From assembly GCF_014197265.1 (NCBI RefSeq), contig NZ_JACIFH010000001.1:1178001-1242000 (forward strand): 64,000 nt of DNA, given 5' to 3'. The DNA is from Microbacterium invictum. GTDB taxonomy: Bacteria; Actinomycetota; Actinomycetes; Actinomycetales; Microbacteriaceae. Under the pieces are notes generated by a model. That model was not told the DNA's origin and did no database searches. It worked only from the letters and a program-made list of their open reading frames with translations. The position numbers were made by a program, and so were the translations under genes. Positions 46,406 to 55,725 of the stretch are shown in pieces (the first letter of the stretch is position 1; each line of letters starts with the position of its first letter).

Positions 46406-47095
46406 TTAACCGTGCACGGGCCTCGGACCCGTGATTGCCGAGCCGATCCGCAGGTGTGTCGCACCTGCAGCGATCGCCTCGGCGAAGTCGCCTGTCATTC
46501 CCGCCGAGATCCAGCGTGCGTCCGGGACCACCCGTCGCACCGACTCGCCGGTTGCGGCCAGCCTCGCGAACGCCGCCGCGGGCTCTTCGTCCAGGGGCGC
46601 GACACCCATCACGCCGCGCACGCGCAGTGTGGGGCAGGATGCCGCGACGTGCGCCGCGAGCTGTTCGACGCCATCCGGCGCGACGCCGCCCCGCCCGGGG
46701 TCGGCGGTCAGGTTCACCTGCAGCAGCACGTCGAGGACAGGGGCGCCCTCGTCGCCGGCGCGGTCGAGCGCATCGGCGAGCCGGGCGCGGTCGACCGAGT
46801 GCACGACGTCGGCCGCGGCGCGGATCGCGCGGACCTTGTTCGTCTGCCCCTGGCCGATGAAGTGCCAGCGCAGGCCCAGTGCGGCGACGGCCGGGTCGCC
46901 TCGCTTGGCGGTCAGCTCCTGCTGGCGGTTCTCGCCCACGTCGCGCACGCCGAGGGCGCGTAGTTCGGCGATGAGCGATGCGGGGTGGAATTTCGTCACG
47001 ACGATGCGCGTGAGCTCGGAAGGGTCACGGCCCGCCGAGCGCGCGGCATCCACGATGCGCGCGTCGACGTCGGCGAGCCGTGCCTTCAGATCCAC
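46406..47095 (-). CDS. YggS-family PLP homeostasis protein
   Basis: 229 residues. Fold type III PLP-binding protein: [18 protein letters not shown] near 27-44 with the Schiff-base Lys, GENRQQEL near 53, [12 protein letters not shown] near 77, SMG-type phosphate loop [28 protein letters not shown] at the end. Buffers pyridoxal phosphate. GTG start 5 nt after ftsZ, typical ftsZ-yggS-sepF order. Confidence 0.94.
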   Translation of the reverse strand: MDLKARLADVDARIVDAARSAGRDPSELTRIVVTKFHPASLIAELRALGVRDVGENRQQELTAKRGDPAVAALGLRWHFIGQGQTNKVRAIRAAADVVHSVDRARLADALDRAGDEGAPVLDVLLQVNLTADPGRGGVAPDGVEQLAAHVAASCPTLRVRGVMGVAPLDEEPAAAFARLAATGESVRRVVPDARWISAGMTGDFAEAIAAGATHLRIGSAITGPRPVHG

Positions 47096-47100
47096 CGGGA

Positions 47101-48264
47101 TTACTTGAGGAAGTCGGGGACGTCGAGGTCGTCGTCGCCGAACACCGAGTCGTGGTCACTCGAGGACGAGACCGGCGCGCTGACCGAGACGGTCTCGCGC
47201 AGGTCGGCGGCCTCGGGGACCTCGATGCCGCGTGCGGCCTCGTCGGCCGGCACCGAGGGCAGCACCGGTGCAGACACCGGACGCTGGGCGGTGATCGGCT
47301 CGACCTTCAGCTGCGGCTCGCCGCCGTCGAAGCCGGCCGCGATGACCGTGACCCGCACCTCGTCGCCGAGCGTGTCGTCGATGACGGTGCCGAAGATGAT
47401 GTTCGCCTCGGGGTGGGCCGCTTCCTTGACGAGCTGGGCGGCGTCGTTGATCTCGAAGATGCCGAGGTTCGAGCCACCCTGGATCGACAGCAGCACGCCG
47501 TGCGCACCCTCGATCGACGCCTCGAGCAGCGGCGATTCGACGGCGAGCTCGGCCGCCTTGATCGCACGGTCGGCGCCGCGTGCCGAGCCGATGCCCATGA
47601 GCGCGGAGCCCGCACCCTGCATGACCGACTTGACGTCGGCGAAGTCGAGGTTGATGAGACCCGGAGTCGTGATGAGGTCGGTGATGCCCTGCACACCGGC
47701 CAGGAGCACCTGGTCGGCGGTGGCGAACGCCTCGATCATCGAGATGCCGCGGTCGCTGATCTCGAGCAGGCGGTCGTTCGGGACGACGATGAGAGTGTCG
47801 ACCTCTTCCTTCAGCGAGGCGACGCCGATCTCGGCCTGCTGCTGACGGCGGCGGCCTTCGAACGAGAACGGCTTGGTGACGACACCGATGGTCAGGGCGC
47901 CGATCGACTTGGCGATGCGGGCCACGACCGGAGCGCCGCCGGTGCCCGTGCCGCCCCCTTCGCCGGCGGTGACGAAGACCATGTCGGCGCCCGCGAGTGC
48001 CTCCTCGATCTCCTCCGCGTGGTCTTCGGCAGCGCGACGGCCCACCTCGGGGTCGGCTCCCGCGCCGAGGCCGCGGGTGAGCTCACGACCGACGTCGAGC
48101 TTGACGTCGGCGTCGCTCATCAGCAGCGCCTGCGCGTCGGTGTTGACGGCGATGAACTCCACGCCGCGCAGACCGAGCTCGATCATCCGATTGACGGCGT
48201 TGACGCCGCCGCCGCCCACACCCACGACTTTGATAACCGCGAGGTAGTTCTGGTTCTGGCTCAT
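47101..48264 (-). CDS. ftsZ: cell division protein FtsZ
   Basis: 387 residues, tubulin-like GTPase that forms the division ring. [17 protein letters not shown] near 10, tubulin signature [15 protein letters not shown] near 103, T7 catalytic loop [11 protein letters not shown] near 205. Ser/Ala linker, then the conserved C-terminal peptide [11 protein letters not shown] that binds SepF. GGAGG precedes ATG 48264. The 358-nt gap to ftsQ holds its leader and repeats. Confidence 0.98.
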   Translation of the reverse strand: MSQNQNYLAVIKVVGVGGGGVNAVNRMIELGLRGVEFIAVNTDAQALLMSDADVKLDVGRELTRGLGAGADPEVGRRAAEDHAEEIEEALAGADMVFVTAGEGGGTGTGGAPVVARIAKSIGALTIGVVTKPFSFEGRRRQQQAEIGVASLKEEVDTLIVVPNDRLLEISDRGISMIEAFATADQVLLAGVQGITDLITTPGLINLDFADVKSVMQGAGSALMGIGSARGADRAIKAAELAVESPLLEASIEGAHGVLLSIQGGSNLGIFEINDAAQLVKEAAHPEANIIFGTVIDDTLGDEVRVTVIAAGFDGGEPQLKVEPITAQRPVSAPVLPSVPADEAARGIEVPEAADLRETVSVSAPVSSSSDHDSVFGDDDLDVPDFLK

Positions 48265-48300
48265 GCCGGCCTCCGTCTTCGTCCGAACCGTTGTCTAAAC

Positions 48301-48345
48301 CTTTAACCTCAAGTAGAGGTTTAAAGAATTGCCGAGTATGCAATT
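48301..48345 (-). promoter_or_regulatory. two adjacent hairpins in the ftsZ leader
   Basis: CTTTAACCTC (48301-48310) pairs with GAGGTTTAAAG (48316-48326) with one bulged base; next to it AATTGC and GCAATT pair around 7 nt (48327-48345). This AT-rich island 37-81 nt upstream of ftsZ contrasts with the GC-rich surroundings. It may be the ftsZ promoter, an operator, or an mRNA element. Confidence 0.5.
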
Positions 48346-48490
48346 CCTTGGATTGAAAGTAAGCGGCGCGGATGCCGGTGGTCGCCAGGCCGTGGGCGTG
48401 TCGCGACATCGGCCTGAAAGGTCGTGTCGGAGGCGCCTGATAAGGGGTGGATCGCGGGTCTGCCGGCAGCCCCGAGCCCGAGCACGGGGG

Positions 48491-48611
48491 TTCGGTTGGC
48501 CCTCGCGCCGGGTTCAGTTGGCGCTCGCGCCGGGAACCACGTCGATGTTTCCGGCACACGCGCCAACCGAGCCCGAGCGCGCCAGCTTCTGTTTCCGGCA
48601 CACGCGCCAAC
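48491..48611. repeat. cluster of direct and inverted GC-rich repeats
   Basis: Two 22-bp tandem units beginning TTCGGTTGGCCCTCGC (48491-48512) and TTCAGTTGGCGCTCGC (48513-48534), 20/22 identical; then two identical 21-bp units beginning GTTTCCGGCACACGC at 48547-48567 and 48591-48611. The second pair is close to the reverse complement of the first (about 17/21), so the four copies can fold into large hairpins. A REP-like intergenic element is possible. Confidence 0.8.
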
Positions 48612-48622
48612 GAATGATCGCG

Positions 48623-49744
48623 TCAGCTGACGACGAGGGCGCCGGGTGAGGAGACGTCATAGGTGTCGACCCCGTCCGGGGGCAGCTGGGCCATCGCCGT
48701 CTCGAGCACGATCGCCTTCTGCGCGGACTGGTCGGCCGTCCCCCACACGACGGTCGTATCGGTCTCGCCGAGCACGAAGGATACGTCGCTGGCCGTCGTC
48801 GCCGACAGCTCGGTGATCTGCGCGCGGATGTCGTCGGGCAGCGAGCGGAACACGGTGCCCACCGCCGCGAACGCGCGCGAGTCGACTCCGCCGCGGACGT
48901 CGAGCAGCGGATGGCCCTCGGGGGGCTCGGGAGTCGTCGACAGCGCCACGCCGGCGGCGTCGACGAGGGTGTAGCCGGCCGGCGACTCGATCGCACCGAT
49001 CGGCGTGCGCTCCACAACCCGCACGACGAGCTCGTGCGGCGGGCGGGCTTCGAGCGTGTAGGACTCCACGAGCGGGAAGGCGACCAGCGCGGCCTTCACC
49101 TCGCTGGAGTCGACGAGGGGCAGCGGGGTGCCGACCTGGCCGGCCAGCGCCTCCTCGACCGCGGCGCCGTCGAGTGTGGATGCTCCGACGACCCGGACTC
49201 GTTCGACCGCGAACAGGGGGCTGTAGGCGGCGCCGAGGGTGCCCAGCACGAGCGCGGCGACGGCGATGCCGGCCGTCAGCCAGATCCGGCGCCGGCGCCG
49301 CTGCCGCGCGGTGAAGCGACGTACCTCCGCGCGCAGCGCTCTGCGCCGGGCGCGTGCCGCCGCCCACACCTCGCGCACGCCGATCTGGCCGGGTTCGCCG
49401 TCGGCGCCCCGTCCGGGCACCGTGCCGCCATCGCGGTCAGGATCGGTCCCGGCGGGGCGCGAGGACAAGGGCGTGTCGGCGACGGTGGCGGAAGGGCGGC
49501 GCGCCATCGGGCCGATGGTGTCGTAGAACTCGACCGGCGCGGTGGCCGGATCGTGCGGGCCGTCCGCGTCGTCACCGCTGTCAGTGCCGGATGCAGGTGC
49601 GTCTGCCTCGCCGTCGGCATCCATCGCCCACGGATCGGTGGTCAGTGTGTCGGGCTCGGCGGCCCCGGCATCCACTTCTTCGAAATCGGTGAAGCCGGGG
49701 TCTCGCCGCGGCGGGGGTGCCGGCAGCGGACCGGGCCGGCGCAT
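48623..49744 (-). CDS. ftsQ: cell division protein FtsQ
   Basis: 373 residues. Long acidic/Pro-rich cytoplasmic N-terminus (1-150), one membrane helix (about 155-177: RIWLTAGIAVAALVLGTLG), POTRA domain (VERVRVVGASTLDGAAVEEALAGQVGTPLPLVD) and beta domain (VVRVVERTPIGAIESPAGYTLVDAAGVAL). Links divisome proteins with the FtsWI synthase. Starts 1 nt after the murC stop codon. Confidence 0.93.
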   Translation of the reverse strand: MRRPGPLPAPPPRRDPGFTDFEEVDAGAAEPDTLTTDPWAMDADGEADAPASGTDSGDDADGPHDPATAPVEFYDTIGPMARRPSATVADTPLSSRPAGTDPDRDGGTVPGRGADGEPGQIGVREVWAAARARRRALRAEVRRFTARQRRRRRIWLTAGIAVAALVLGTLGAAYSPLFAVERVRVVGASTLDGAAVEEALAGQVGTPLPLVDSSEVKAALVAFPLVESYTLEARPPHELVVRVVERTPIGAIESPAGYTLVDAAGVALSTTPEPPEGHPLLDVRGGVDSRAFAAVGTVFRSLPDDIRAQITELSATTASDVSFVLGETDTTVVWGTADQSAQKAIVLETAMAQLPPDGVDTYDVSSPGALVVS

Positions 49745-49745
49745 G

Positions 49746-51146
49746 TCAGTCCTCGCTCCGGGTGAGCGAGTCGAGCACCTGCGGGATGATCAGGTTCACG
49801 TTGCCGCAGCCGAGCGTGATGATGAAGTCGCCCTCACGCGCGACCGCGGCGGTGTAGTCGGCGGCCTGCTGCCAATCGGCCACGAAACGCACGTGGCCGG
49901 CGTCGCGGAACGCTCCGCTGACGAGCTCGCCCGTCACACCGGGGATCGGATCCTCACGCGCGCCGTAGACGTCGAGCACGACGGTGTGGTCGGCACCGGT
50001 CTCGAGGACGTCGGCGAACTCGCCGTACATCTCCTGCGTGCGCGAGTAGGTGTGCGGCTGGTGCAGGGCGATGAGGCGGCCGTCGCCGACGACGGTGCGC
50101 GCGGCTGCGAGAGCCGCGGCGACCTCGGTCGGATGGTGCGCGTAGTCGTCGTACACCGCGACGCCCCGCTCGACGCCGTGGAGCTCGAACCGGCGCGCGG
50201 TGCCGCCGAAGCTCTCGAGGGCACGCGCGGCGAGTTCGAGCGGGTGCCCGAGGGCGACGAGCACGGCGACGGCACCGGCGGCGTTGATCGCATTGTGGAT
50301 GCCGGGAACCTTCAGCCACATGGCCTCGCGATGCCCGGCGTGCGTCAGCGTGAACGAGACCGGGCCGTCGGCGGTGATGTCGGTGATGCGCACGTCGGCG
50401 GTGGGGGCCTCACCGAACGTCAGCACGTGCGGGTGGGTGAGCTGTGCCGCCACGCGCTGTGCGCCGGGGTCGTCGGCCGAGATGACCACCGCCTCGCGGG
50501 CGTCGTTCCCGAACTGCACGAACCCGTCGTAGAACGCGTCGCGCGTGCCCCAGTGGTCGAGGTGGTCGGGGTCGACGTTGGTGATCAGTGCGACCGAGGT
50601 GTCGTAGAGCAGGAACGTGCCGTCGGACTCGTCGGCCTCGATGACGAACAGTTCGTCCGAGCCGGTCGCGCTCGAGACGCCGAGGTCGGCGATCACTCCC
50701 CCGTTGACGAACGTGGGTGCCGTGCCGAGGCCTCGGAGGGCCGTGACGATCATGCCGGTCGAGGTCGTCTTGCCGTGGGCGCCCGCGACGCTCACGAGGC
50801 GCCGCCCGCCGATGAGCCAGTGCAGGGCCTGCGAGCGGTGGATGACGTGCAGGCCGCGCTCCTTGGCCAGCAGGAACTCGGGGTTCTCGGGCCAGATCGC
50901 TCCGGTGTGCACGACGGTGTCGGCATCGAGGGGCAGGTTCGCGGCGTCGTGGCCGACGAACACGGTCGCGCCGCGCTCGGCGAGGGCGCGCAGCCCGGGA
51001 CTGTCGGCGCGATCCGAACCCGACACCCGGATTCCCCGGTCGAGGAACATCCCGGCGAGGCCGGACATGCCGGAGCCGCCGATGCCGATGAAGTGCGCGG
51101 CGGTGATGTCGTCGGGGATCGGCAGGCTCAGGTCGGGTCGAATCAT
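49746..51146 (-). CDS. murC: UDP-N-acetylmuramate-L-alanine ligase
   Basis: 466 residues. First amino-acid addition of peptidoglycan precursor synthesis. [18 protein letters not shown] near 22 (UDP-binding), P-loop [13 protein letters not shown] near 112, [10 protein letters not shown] near 168, [10 protein letters not shown] near 188 and [10 protein letters not shown] near 330 are all Mur-ligase landmarks. Followed at once by ftsQ. Upstream lies a gene on the other strand instead of murG. Confidence 0.97.
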   Translation of the reverse strand: MIRPDLSLPIPDDITAAHFIGIGGSGMSGLAGMFLDRGIRVSGSDRADSPGLRALAERGATVFVGHDAANLPLDADTVVHTGAIWPENPEFLLAKERGLHVIHRSQALHWLIGGRRLVSVAGAHGKTTSTGMIVTALRGLGTAPTFVNGGVIADLGVSSATGSDELFVIEADESDGTFLLYDTSVALITNVDPDHLDHWGTRDAFYDGFVQFGNDAREAVVISADDPGAQRVAAQLTHPHVLTFGEAPTADVRITDITADGPVSFTLTHAGHREAMWLKVPGIHNAINAAGAVAVLVALGHPLELAARALESFGGTARRFELHGVERGVAVYDDYAHHPTEVAAALAAARTVVGDGRLIALHQPHTYSRTQEMYGEFADVLETGADHTVVLDVYGAREDPIPGVTGELVSGAFRDAGHVRFVADWQQAADYTAAVAREGDFIITLGCGNVNLIIPQVLDSLTRSED

Positions 51147-51288
51147 GGCCCGTCAAGTCTAGGTCGGCGCTCCTGCGAGGAGCCTGCGGCGCGCTGGCCG
51201 GTGCGCGTCCGTCGGACGCATCCCGGCATCCGGAGCAGACACCCTCAGCGACTGTTGCAATATTCCCACATGCGGTATCGGCTGGGGG

Positions 51289-51681
51289 TTGATCGCCACG
51301 CTCCCGCTTGTCTGGTGCCTCGGCTTCCGGCGCGCGCGTCCGCTGCACCGGTGGGGTCCGCCGGCGTCCATCGCGCTCGGGATGCTCGTCCTCGCGCTCG
51401 AGAACCTGTTCGGCTCGGGGGCCGACGGAATCTTCCCCATGCTCCTGATCGCGGCGGCCCTCACAGCCGGCGGCATCGCCTGGCTGATCGGCACGATCGA
51501 CCGGCTCGGCAGCGCACGCCTCGTGGTCGCCGTGTCGGCCGGCATCGCCATGCTCGTGCTGAGCGGGATGCTGCAGGCGCTTCCGTTCGTGCTGCCCTTC
51601 GCCGCGGTGGCCGTCGCCGCGCTGCCCCGCGGCCACCGGGCGCGTCCTCCGGCATCCAGAGCTCAGATCGTCAGCCCCTGA
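51289..51681 (+). CDS. small membrane protein inside the dcw cluster, opposite strand
   Basis: 130 residues from TTG 51289; three to four hydrophobic segments (about 1-12, 25-45, 47-68 and 78-105) and a basic tail. No named family. It separates murG from murC, which normally adjoin. A likelier start, ATG 51270 with CAATAT 6 nt upstream, is out of frame by one base across a run of five G (51284-51288); with four G the protein would begin MRYRLGLIATLPLVW. Either the TTG is used or there is a natural or sequencing indel. Confidence 0.6.
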   Translation: MIATLPLVWCLGFRRARPLHRWGPPASIALGMLVLALENLFGSGADGIFPMLLIAAALTAGGIAWLIGTIDRLGSARLVVAVSAGIAMLVLSGMLQALPFVLPFAAVAVAALPRGHRARPPASRAQIVSP

Positions 51682-51906
51682 AACCGGAAGTCCCGTCGAG
51701 ATTGCGGACACTGTCTCGCCCAGTAGACCCGACGCGCAGTCTCTGCGATCACGGCGCCCGCGCGACGCCCGGCGGCGCGCGACGCCCCGGCGCCGCCGAC
51801 CGCAAGTGCGCAGAAGCGCAAGTTCGCAAGATCGCACGAACGTCGCATCGATTCGGCGATTTCGGTGCGGACTTGGCGCGAATCTGCGAAGTTGACGAGG
51901 CGACCG
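51682..51906. other. intergenic region between the membrane ORF and murG
   Basis: 225 nt without a convincing gene. The right half (51780-51900) is rich in short degenerate repeats of the type CGCAAGT/TTCGCA/GCGCAG on both strands. No clear terminator or promoter could be assigned. Confidence 0.5.
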
Positions 51907-52980
51907 TCAGCGCGCGAGGGCCTCGTCGATCATCGCGATCACGTTCTCGGTGCCCGTGCGGGTGCCGACGGATGCCGCGGCCTCGCGCATGCGCGTCAGC
52001 GCGGCCTCGTCGGTGAGCAACGGCACCACCTCGCTGCGCACGCGGCCGGGGGTGAAGTCGGCATCCGCGATGATCCGGGCGGCACCGGCCTCCACCGCGG
52101 AGGCGGCGTTGAGCGCCTGCTCGCCGTTGCCCACGGCGTAGGGCACGTAGACAGCCGGAATGCCGAGCGCGCTGATCTCGCTCACGGTCGCCGAGCCGGC
52201 CCGTGAGACGATCGCGTCGGCCAGGGCGAACGCGAGGTCCATCCGGTCGATGTACGGCACGGCGACGTAGGCCGCGTCGTCCGAGGCGACGACCTCGTTG
52301 CGCTCCCCGGTCGCGTGCAGCACCTGCCACCCCGCGGCGACGACATCGCGCCATGACCCGGTCAGCGCCTCGTTGAGCCGCCGGGCGCCCAGCGACCCGC
52401 CGAACACCAGCAGCACGGGGCGCGCGGCGTCGAGCCCGAAGAAGGCCGCGGCCTCGATGCGCGATCCTTCGCGGTCGAGGTCGACGATCTCGCGGCGCAG
52501 CGGCATCCCGACCACGCGCGCACCCTTCAGTGGCGTCCCGGCGAACGCGACCCCGCTGAGCGCGCCGCTGCGGGCGCCGAGGATGTTCGCCAGACCCGGT
52601 CGAGCGTTGGCCTCGTGCACCACGAACGGGATCTTCTCCCGCCGCGCGGCGACGTATGCGGGCGCCGAGGCGTAACCCCCGAAGCCGACCACGATGTCCA
52701 CGTCGTGCGCGCGGATGTGCGCACGCACCTGCGCGATCGCGCGCGAGAACCGCGCCGGGAACCGCAGCGCGGCGCCGTTCGGCCGTCGCGGGAAGGGCAC
52801 CTTGTCGACGATCAGCAGCTCGTAGCCGCGCGCGGGCACGAGCCGGGCCTCGAGGCCCTCCTTCGTGCCCAGCACGAGGACGTCGTCGTGCGCGTCACGC
52901 GGGCGCAGCCCGTCCGCGACGGCGAGCAGGGGGTTCACATGGCCGGCGGTGCCGCCGCCGGCCAGCAGGTAGGTGGTCAC
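51907..52980 (-). CDS. murG: UDP-GlcNAc:lipid I N-acetylglucosaminyltransferase
   Basis: 357 residues. Makes lipid II at the inner membrane face. TTYLLAGGGTAGHVNPLLAVA at the N-terminus (lipid-I side loops), VVGFGGYASAPAYVAA near 95, FGGSLGARRLNEAL near 188 and SRAGSATVSEISALGIPAVYVP near 263 (UDP-GlcNAc binding). GTG start inside the ftsW stop (GTGA overlap). Confidence 0.97.
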   Translation of the reverse strand: MTTYLLAGGGTAGHVNPLLAVADGLRPRDAHDDVLVLGTKEGLEARLVPARGYELLIVDKVPFPRRPNGAALRFPARFSRAIAQVRAHIRAHDVDIVVGFGGYASAPAYVAARREKIPFVVHEANARPGLANILGARSGALSGVAFAGTPLKGARVVGMPLRREIVDLDREGSRIEAAAFFGLDAARPVLLVFGGSLGARRLNEALTGSWRDVVAAGWQVLHATGERNEVVASDDAAYVAVPYIDRMDLAFALADAIVSRAGSATVSEISALGIPAVYVPYAVGNGEQALNAASAVEAGAARIIADADFTPGRVRSEVVPLLTDEAALTRMREAAASVGTRTGTENVIAMIDEALAR

Positions 52981-54227
52981 CGAGTCGAGGGTACCCGCTG
53001 CCGGCCCGGGCGCTGCGCGACGGGCGGGATGGATGCCGGTGTGATCGTGCGCGCCAGCGACAGCAGCACGCCGCACGCGAGCAGCACCGACAGCAGCGAG
53101 GTACCGCCCTGCGACATGAACGGCAGCGGCACGCCGAGCACGGGGAACACGCGCAGCACGACGCCGATGTTGATGAGCGCCTGACCCACGATCCACACCG
53201 TGATGCCGCCCGCGACGATGCGGATGAACGGATCGTGCGTCTTGCGGATGACGTGGAACGCGCCGACGGCGAACAGCGTGAACAGGGCGAGCACCACGGC
53301 GCAGCCGATGAGGCCGAGCTCTTCGCCGACGATCGCGAAGATGTAGTCGTGCGAGGCGGCCGGCAGCCACGAGTACTTCTCACGGGAGTTGCCCAGGCCC
53401 AGGCCGAACACCCCGCCGTTGGCGAGCCCCCAGATGCCGTGCAGCGGCTGGTAGCAGCCGTCGGCGTAGTCGGCGAGACAGTCCGGGTTCAGGAAGCTCA
53501 TGATGCGGGCCATGCGGTTCGGGCTCGTGACCGCGAGGAACGCGACGATGCCTGCCGCGGCGATCAGCGGCAGCACGAAGATCCGCAGCTTCACCCCCGA
53601 GAAGAACAGCGCGCCCAGCATGATGAGCACCAGGATCATCGCCGTGCCGAGGTCTTCACCGGCGACGACCGAGCCGATGACGAGCGCGCCGACCGGCACC
53701 ACCGGGATGAACACGTGCTTCCATGAGCCCAGCAGCGTCTGCTTGCGGTACAGGACGTATCCCAGCCACAGCGCGAAGGCGAGCTTGAGGAACTCGGACG
53801 GCTGCATCTGGAAGCCGCCGACGATGATCCAGTTGCGGTTTCCGTCGTTGACGTCGCCCAGCGGCGTGAACACCAGCATCTGCAGCGCCAGAGCGGCCAG
53901 CAGCGCGATCCACGAGATGCGCTTCCAGAACGCGATCGGAAGACGGCTCGCGATGAACATCAGCGGAATGCCGAGGATGGCGAAGACGGCCTGCTTGAGG
54001 ACGACCTCGAACGGGCTCTCGCCCTGCGCGGTCGATGTGGCCATCGTGGCCGACAGCACCATGACGAGGCCGAATCCGGTCAGCAGCAGCGCCGTGGAGG
54101 CCAGCAGCAGGAACTCGCTGGGGACGGGCGCGAAGGCCCGTCCGAGTGACACGCGCGCCGAGAAGCCGTGCGGGGAGTCAGCCGAGGCCGGAGGGGTCGT
54201 CGTCGTCGCCACCGGCACCCTCCCCAT
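52977..54227 (-). CDS. ftsW: FtsW, peptidoglycan glycosyltransferase of the divisome (SEDS)
   Basis: 416 residues, ten membrane segments. SEDS signature blocks: DVNDGNRNWIIVGGFQMQPSEFLKLAFALWL near 125, the catalytic-region SWLPAASHDYIFAIVGEELGLIG near 290 and PFMSQGGTSLL near 375. Polymerises lipid II together with FtsI. From ATG 54227 it overlaps the end of murD by 50 nt; GTG codons at 54218 and 54212 are alternative starts. Confidence 0.96.
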   Translation of the reverse strand: MGRVPVATTTTPPASADSPHGFSARVSLGRAFAPVPSEFLLLASTALLLTGFGLVMVLSATMATSTAQGESPFEVVLKQAVFAILGIPLMFIASRLPIAFWKRISWIALLAALALQMLVFTPLGDVNDGNRNWIIVGGFQMQPSEFLKLAFALWLGYVLYRKQTLLGSWKHVFIPVVPVGALVIGSVVAGEDLGTAMILVLIMLGALFFSGVKLRIFVLPLIAAAGIVAFLAVTSPNRMARIMSFLNPDCLADYADGCYQPLHGIWGLANGGVFGLGLGNSREKYSWLPAASHDYIFAIVGEELGLIGCAVVLALFTLFAVGAFHVIRKTHDPFIRIVAGGITVWIVGQALINIGVVLRVFPVLGVPLPFMSQGGTSLLSVLLACGVLLSLARTITPASIPPVAQRPGRQRVPSTR

Positions 54228-55725
54228 CCGTTCGGTCCATCCGTTCGCGCACCGCGGCTGCGAAGCGGTGCCCGCGGTCCGCGTAGGACGCGAATTGATC
54301 GAAGGATGCCGCTGCCGGAGCGAGGAGGACCACGTCTCCGTCTTGTGCGATACCCGCCGCCAGCTCGACGACCTGTGCCATGACGTCTTCAGTCTGAGCC
54401 GCATCGACCTCGAAGACCGGGACCGCCGGCGCGTGTCGTGCGAACGCCGCGGTGATGGCCGTGCGCTCGACACCGATGACGATCGCCGCCTTGGCCGACG
54501 CGCCGCGCCCGGCGACGAGGCCCGTGATGTCGACGCCCTTGAGCAGCCCGCCGACGACCCACACGGCACCGGGAAAGGCGGTCAGCGACGACGCGGCGGC
54601 ATGCGGATTGGTCGCCTTCGAATCGTCCACCCACGTGACGCCGCCGGCGACGGAGACGACCTCGATGCGGTGCGGGTCGAGGCGGAAGGACGCCAGGGCG
54701 TCGCGGATCGCGGCCGGGGCCACATCCAGTGCGCGAGCGAGGGCGCTCGCGGCGAGGATGTTCGCGACGATGTGCGGCGCGGCAAGGCCCCGCGCGGCGA
54801 GATCGGCGACCGTCGTCAGCTCGAGGGCACTGTCGCGGCGCTCGTCGAGGAACGCCCGGTCGACCACGATGCCGTCGACGACGCCGAGGTCGCTCGGCCC
54901 GGGCACGCCGAGGTCGAACCCGATCGCCCGGCATCCTTCGACGACATCGGCGTCCTCGACCATCTCGCGCGTGGCGACGTCGGCCTTGTTGTACACGCAG
55001 GCGACGCGGGTGTTCTCGTAGACGAACGCCTTCGCGTCGCGGTAGGCGGCGAACGAGCCGTGCCACTCGAGGTGGTCGTCGGCCAGGTTCAGGCATACGC
55101 TCGCGTACGGCGAGAGCGGCTCGGGACCGGTCTGCAGGCTCAGATACCAGAGCTGGTGGCTCGACAGCTCCACGACCAGCACGTCGAAGCCGCCCGGGTC
55201 GCGGACCGCGTCGAGCACCGGCACGCCGATGTTGCCGCACGGCGCGGCGCGCAGCCCGCCGGCGACGAGCATCGTCGCGGTCAGCTGCGTCGTCGTGGTC
55301 TTGCCGTTGGTGCCGGTGATGAGCACCCAGTCGGCGGGACGCCCGTCCGGGCGGCGCACCTTGTCGCGCACGCGCCAGGCCAGTTCGACGTCGCCCCACA
55401 CGGCGATGCCGCTTTCGCGCGCCCACCGGATGACGGGGTGGTGCGGCGGGAACCCCGGCGAGGCGATGATCACATCTGCGCGGTGCGCGACCACGGCATC
55501 CGCAACCTCGGTGAGGGGTCCCGTCCACAGCTGCGCGCCGATCACGGGGATCAGGCGCTCGTACTCCTCGTCGGCGGTCTCGGTGGCCACCAGCACGTCG
55601 GCGCCGAGCTCGGCGAGGGTGTCGGCGACCGAGAACCCGGTGACCGACAGGCCCAGCACGACCGCGCGCAGCCCCTTCCAGTCGGCGTGCCAGCTCGTCA
55701 GCGCGTCGAGGCGGGGCTCGGTCAC
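54178..55725 (-). CDS. murD: UDP-N-acetylmuramoyl-L-alanine-D-glutamate ligase
   Basis: 515 residues. Adds D-Glu. VLGLSVTGFSVADTLAELGADV near 23, P-loop LITGTNGKTTTTQL near 140, VVELSSHQLWYL near 190, NLADDHLEWHG near 215 and DSKATNPHAAASSL near 345 are characteristic of MurD. GTG start overlaps the mraY stop (GTGA). The acidic tail (DGEGAGGDDDDPSGLG) is longer than usual. Confidence 0.97.
   Translation of the reverse strand: MTEPRLDALTSWHADWKGLRAVVLGLSVTGFSVADTLAELGADVLVATETADEEYERLIPVIGAQLWTGPLTEVADAVVAHRADVIIASPGFPPHHPVIRWARESGIAVWGDVELAWRVRDKVRRPDGRPADWVLITGTNGKTTTTQLTATMLVAGGLRAAPCGNIGVPVLDAVRDPGGFDVLVVELSSHQLWYLSLQTGPEPLSPYASVCLNLADDHLEWHGSFAAYRDAKAFVYENTRVACVYNKADVATREMVEDADVVEGCRAIGFDLGVPGPSDLGVVDGIVVDRAFLDERRDSALELTTVADLAARGLAAPHIVANILAASALARALDVAPAAIRDALASFRLDPHRIEVVSVAGGVTWVDDSKATNPHAAASSLTAFPGAVWVVGGLLKGVDITGLVAGRGASAKAAIVIGVERTAITAAFARHAPAVPVFEVDAAQTEDVMAQVVELAAGIAQDGDVVLLAPAAASFDQFASYADRGHRFAAAVRERMDRTDGEGAGGDDDDPSGLG

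Larger units (their letters stand above)
48264..48622. other. 358-nt intergenic region between ftsQ and ftsZ
   Basis: No credible gene on either strand. From right to left it contains a GC-rich repeat cluster (48491-48611), about 100 nt without evident features, and the AT-rich double hairpin before ftsZ. ftsZ promoter(s) should lie here. Short open frames in it are created by the repeats. Confidence 0.7.

Noticed and set aside
48083-48610. Minus-strand frames in the ftsQ-ftsZ gap starting MARVPET
   Set aside because: The start and first residues come from the repeated 21-bp unit; the frames run into ftsZ out of frame and have no homology that I recognise.
49542-52016. 824-codon plus-strand frame opposite ftsQ, murC and the start of murG
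   Set aside because: Antisense shadow. Its passage through 51270-51660 is a shifted reading of the small membrane ORF.
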